DNA of 7,009 nucleotides, from assembly GCA_003156615.1 (NCBI GenBank), contig PMHI01000403.1:1-7009 (forward strand). Direction: 5' to 3'. The notes beneath the pieces are model-generated. The model searched no databases and was not told the origin of the DNA. It was given only the letters and a program-made list of their open reading frames with translations. This stretch comes from Acidobacteriaceae bacterium (GTDB lineage: Bacteria; Acidobacteriota; Terriglobia; Terriglobales; SbA1). Positions 6,392 through 7,009 of this stretch are shown here, in pieces (within the stretch, counting starts at the first letter, position 1; each line of letters opens with the position of its first letter). Made by a program: the position numbers and the translations under genes.

Positions 6392-7009
6392 AGCGGTGAC
6401 ACGTGTTGCAACTGGTGATGTCTTTCACGCTGCGTACGCTGTACTTTTTCAAGAGCGCCAATCCCAAGTCATCCTGATCGGTGAAGCTCTGCCCGTCCAC
6501 CACCACAGGATTTGCGCTGGTGGGCTTCTGGTACCGCATATTGAATACCTGATCGCGCGGGCGCAGATTCTCTTCCGGTGCGCGATGGCAGCTCAAACAC
6601 CACTCCATCTGCAACGATTCCTGCTGATACATAAGCGGCATCTGGTCGACCGGGCCGTGGCAGGTGTTGCAACCCACTCCCTTATTGATATGAATGCTGT
6701 GATTGAAAAAGACGAAGTCGGGGAGCTGATTCACCCGCGTCCATTGCAGCGACTCGCCGGAGCGGTAGCTGGCGCGCACCGGTTCCAGAAGCTGGGCATT
6801 GGTCCAGATCTGCGAGTGGCAGTTCATGCAGGTCTTGGTGGGCGGGATACCGGCAAAGCTTGATGTCTCGACCGAGGTGTGACAGTAGCGGCAATCGATG
6901 CCGAGCCCGGTGACGTGGTGCTGGTGACTGAAGGGAACAGGCTGATCCTTCCTGACACCGGCATTGGTGATGTAAGGAGTGCGCTCCAACTGGATCATAA
7001 GCCAGGACA
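6390..7009 (-). CDS. actA: ActA, pentaheme cytochrome c subunit of Alternative Complex III (5'-partial)
   Basis: This multiheme cytochrome c of ACIII receives electrons from the Fe-S chain of ActB on the outer side of the membrane. Five CXXCH sites are visible: CRYCH, CMNCH, CNTCH, CLSCH and CNTCH, at residues 36-40, 57-61, 110-114, 134-138 and 197-201 counted from the ATG at 6998. The number and spacing match ActA, and so do the motifs PVPFSHQHHVTGLGIDCRYC, FAGIPPT and NHSIHINKGVGC. Extra histidines (His-25, His-27, His-28, His-100, His-103) are candidates for distal heme ligands. The last heme site is one residue from the end, as in other members. The ATG at 6998 is probably internal: the frame is open to the window edge (SWL before it), and the family has an N-terminal membrane anchor or signal just before this point, which lies outside the window. 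Confidence 0.95.
   Translation of the reverse strand, partial: SWLMIQLERTPYITNAGVRKDQPVPFSHQHHVTGLGIDCRYCHTSVETSSFAGIPPTKTCMNCHSQIWTNAQLLEPVRASYRSGESLQWTRVNQLPDFVFFNHSIHINKGVGCNTCHGPVDQMPLMYQQESLQMEWCLSCHRAPEENLRPRDQVFNMRYQKPTSANPVVVDGQSFTDQDDLGLALLKKYSVRSVKDITSCNTCHR

Overview
The window holds most of one operon, read entirely from the minus strand (right to left as given). It encodes Alternative Complex III (ACIII, the Act complex), a membrane quinol:electron-acceptor oxidoreductase that replaces the cytochrome bc1 complex in many bacteria. The gene order on the minus strand is the canonical actA-actB-actC-actD-actE-actF. Both ends are cut by the window: actA lacks its N-terminal part (right edge) and actF lacks its C-terminal part (left edge).

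Layout: 7009-6390 actA (pentaheme cytochrome c, 5'-partial); 6389-6249 a 141-base spacer rich in inverted and imperfect direct repeats; 6248-3204 actB (1014 aa, molybdopterin-oxidoreductase-like half fused to a half with four Fe-S clusters); 3172-1784 actC (462 aa, NrfD-type quinone-binding membrane protein); 1783-1247 actD (178 aa, DUF3341); 1245-583 actE (220 aa, monoheme cytochrome c lipoprotein); 586-1 actF (first 195 residues of the second NrfD-like membrane subunit). From actC to actF the genes are packed with 0 bp, 1 bp and -4 bp between them, so translational coupling is likely.

How they work together: quinol is oxidised at the membrane subunits (ActC is the established quinone-site subunit, with ActF its structural partner). 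Electrons pass through the Fe-S chain of ActB to the hemes of ActA and ActE, and then to a terminal oxidase or soluble carrier. Cytochrome oxidase genes often follow actF in such operons, but that region lies outside this window.

Organism: the protein sequences and the operon form resemble those of Acidobacteriota. The GC-palindrome and the GCCC/GGGC motif in the actA-actB spacer also resemble short intergenic repeats I associate with that phylum. This assignment is inference from recalled similarity, not a search result. I see no mobile element, RNA gene, CRISPR array or unknown gene; the long plus-strand ORFs are antisense shadows of the act genes. The one stretch not explained by coding is the actA-actB spacer.
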